Shown: piece by piece, positions 62,206-64,000 of the stretch
Layout: every line of letters begins with the position of its first letter
Position numbering within the stretch: position 1 is the stretch's first letter
Assembly: GCA_934045075.1 (NCBI GenBank)
Contig: OW203749.1
Coordinates: 3,143,304 to 3,207,303, forward strand
Length of the DNA stretch: 64,000 nucleotides
DNA from: Yponomeuta sedellus
Lineage: Eukaryota > Arthropoda > Insecta > Lepidoptera > Yponomeutidae
Direction of reading: 5' to 3'
Notes under the pieces: generated by a model
The model's input: the letters and a program-made list of their open reading frames with translations, nothing else
Told to the model about the DNA's origin: nothing
Database searches by the model: none
Program-made: the position numbers and the translations under genes

Positions 62206-64000
62206 TCTATAAAAGTTCCTTTTTTATGTACAGTAAAGTGTTCTGTATCTATTTGTCTATCTATACAAATTTTCTTACAATTTTCTATACAAGGTTTCTC
62301 GAATGCTAACTCTCCAGCTGTATTTTTCTGTAAGTGCCTTTGCACTATGGCCAACGGGAAGCTTAGCATATTGTTAGAATAGATACGGGAAACAGGGGAA
62401 AGTCTATCACTAAATTCCAATTAATGTTTGCAATCTATAAGTTCAATGCCTATGAACATGCATAAACTTATGTGTGCAAAGCATTCCAGATGGGGCATTC
62501 GCCAGGGTCCTTAAAACCCTCTTCAAAGTTCACAACGTAGTAAATTAGGTACGGCATAGCAATTTGGCACAAGAATAGATCACTGATCCAATATTTAATC
62601 CTTTTCAATATAATTTTGTTTTGTGGTCTCACCGCAGCTTTAACATTGCATTTTAGTCATTCCGTCCCTACATCTCGGTAGAGAAAAACTTCAAAAAACA
62701 ACAGTGTATTATTGACTGTAAAAAAAACCTCCAGAACAAGTTATTGTTCTGGTTCTGAGCAAAGAGAATATAACCACTACGTTTTGTTCTGAGAGGAAAA
62801 CTACAATTCGTGGAAAACTAATTGTTTTGTGGAAAAACCACGGGAAAACGAAACAATAACTTTTTTTTTGTTTTGGATTCTAGTGTTGTCAGGTTGTCAC
62901 TCATCCTTAACCAAAAACCCAATATATAAATATTTTTATTTTCCATGGTTATGTTGAAAAGGAATTTTAAAAGTTGAATTTTTTAGTACAATTAATTCAA
63001 TTTAATGTTTCAAGAAGCTTTATCTAAATTATTGTAATTCTAAATATTGGGTGTGCTTTTTGTTAATAAATGTATTTAGTCTTATATTTTGTGAAATAGC
63101 CTTTAAGACGAACACACTGCAACGCTTGACGAGGCACGATGCGGGGCTGCGGTAGATAAGCACTCCAAAGTTTGTATGAAAAACAAATGCAGGCCGGAAT
63201 GTGATGCGGAGATGCGGTTTAGAGCTTTGTTGCATACGAATTTATTGTATGAAAAAATAATTTGGCGTGTGTTTGCCGACTACAAGTCTCTTACACAATA
63301 TTGTGAAAATTTTTAGCCGTTTAATCTATTAGAGCAGAGATATTTTCATGCTATCGTATTTTAGAGTCTTGTTGTAAAATTCTTTCTGATACCTTTAAAA
63401 AGCGAATTTTGTTACCTAGGTACTCACTTTTTACGTAAAATAAACCAAGCGCTGATTATTACATTTATATCAAATGTCACGCACGATAAATTTTAGTATA
63501 AAATAACAGCACTTTTTTTCATAATCATATTGTTACTTTTAAATATTTCAAATCCTAAGTCCTCAATCCAAATCCACCATCACCGATGGCATTTTTCTCA
63601 CTATTGTATCCTTTTTTTACCTTTACGATAGCCCAAATAGAAATTATTCGCTTAATCTGGCAACACAATTGTTTCGTCGACGTGAATACCACAGAACAAT
63701 GTAAATAGAGGATGCGCAAATCACGGTTTCTAACGTCAAAAATTCAGTGCAGTTGCGCTCAAAAGTTTACTGACTGTCCAAATCCAAAACATGGCTACGC
63801 GTTATGAATGGTACCTACTTATTGTAGTTCTAAAGAAATTGTTATTTATTATTGATGTTGCAGAGTAGGTGTATTAAAGTTCTTTAAGTAGAGGATTAGT
63901 AAGTACTACTAGTTTAGTTCTATTTGTTTGTTGTTTTACAAAAATACCGTCGTTAAATAATAATAAAATTTTATACCGTCGAAAGACCTTTACTTAAAAC
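62206..64000. other. AT-rich, apparently unique DNA to the window end
   Basis: No exon, RNA gene or repeat copy supported. Only weak local repeats (AACAAGTTATTGTTCTGG near 62730) were noticed. Confidence 0.45.

Overview
This is eukaryotic nuclear DNA, almost certainly from a moth or butterfly. The evidence is spliced exons of a conserved animal gene, Lep1-like Helitrons, lepidopteran RTE-type LINE tails, several tRNA-derived SINE families, and an insect endogenous retrovirus (errantivirus). There is no bacterial-style gene organisation, and most of the open frames in the window lie inside repeats.

Left part (about 1-18 kb, minus strand): the 5' half of Chip/LDB1 (Drosophila symbol Chi), the LIM-domain-binding transcription cofactor. 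Five coding exons can be placed with matching splice phases: 14643-14791 (first recognisable coding exon, 5' limit uncertain), 6725-6803, 6002-6104, 4860-5032 and 2904-3104. They encode the N-terminal leader and most of the self-association domain. The nuclear-localisation and LIM-interaction exons must lie left of position 1. CpG-rich DNA at about 15.0-15.6 and 17.4-17.9 kb is the likely promoter region. The introns hold the least expected structure in the window. Just downstream of each of three consecutive exons (2904-3104, 4860-5032, 6002-6104), the 3' end of that exon and its splice-donor area recurs in an array of degenerate copies.

Middle (24988-32429, minus strand): a complete errantivirus provirus. 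It has two 266-bp LTRs that look identical, a 4-bp target duplication (AGGT), a primer-binding site matching the 3' end of tRNA-Ser, open gag, pol (protease, RT, RNase H, integrase) and env frames, and a polypurine tract. Pol lies in the -1 frame relative to gag, with a candidate G GAT TTT slip site. Env opens at a splice acceptor rather than at an ATG. It looks recently inserted and possibly still competent. To its right, at 33.3-35.0 kb, is a satellite of roughly 117-bp monomers with an exact 587-bp higher-order period.

The rest (18-25 kb and 35-64 kb) is repeat-dense intergenic or intronic DNA. It contains about nineteen copies or fragments of one fold-back tRNA-like SINE, a second ~360-bp family, LINE 3' ends (RTE and CR1/Jockey-like), Helitrons, Tc1/mariner-, hAT- and fold-back-type MITEs, a degenerate ~180-bp tandem array (48.8-50.3 kb), and a perfect (CATA)64 microsatellite. 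One GC-rich Pro/Gly exon with good splice signals (57078-57463, minus) belongs to a gene I cannot identify. Near-perfect short-spacer palindromes recur across the window, and one can be shown to be a secondary gain by comparison with a sister repeat copy. They suggest repeated template-switch mutations.
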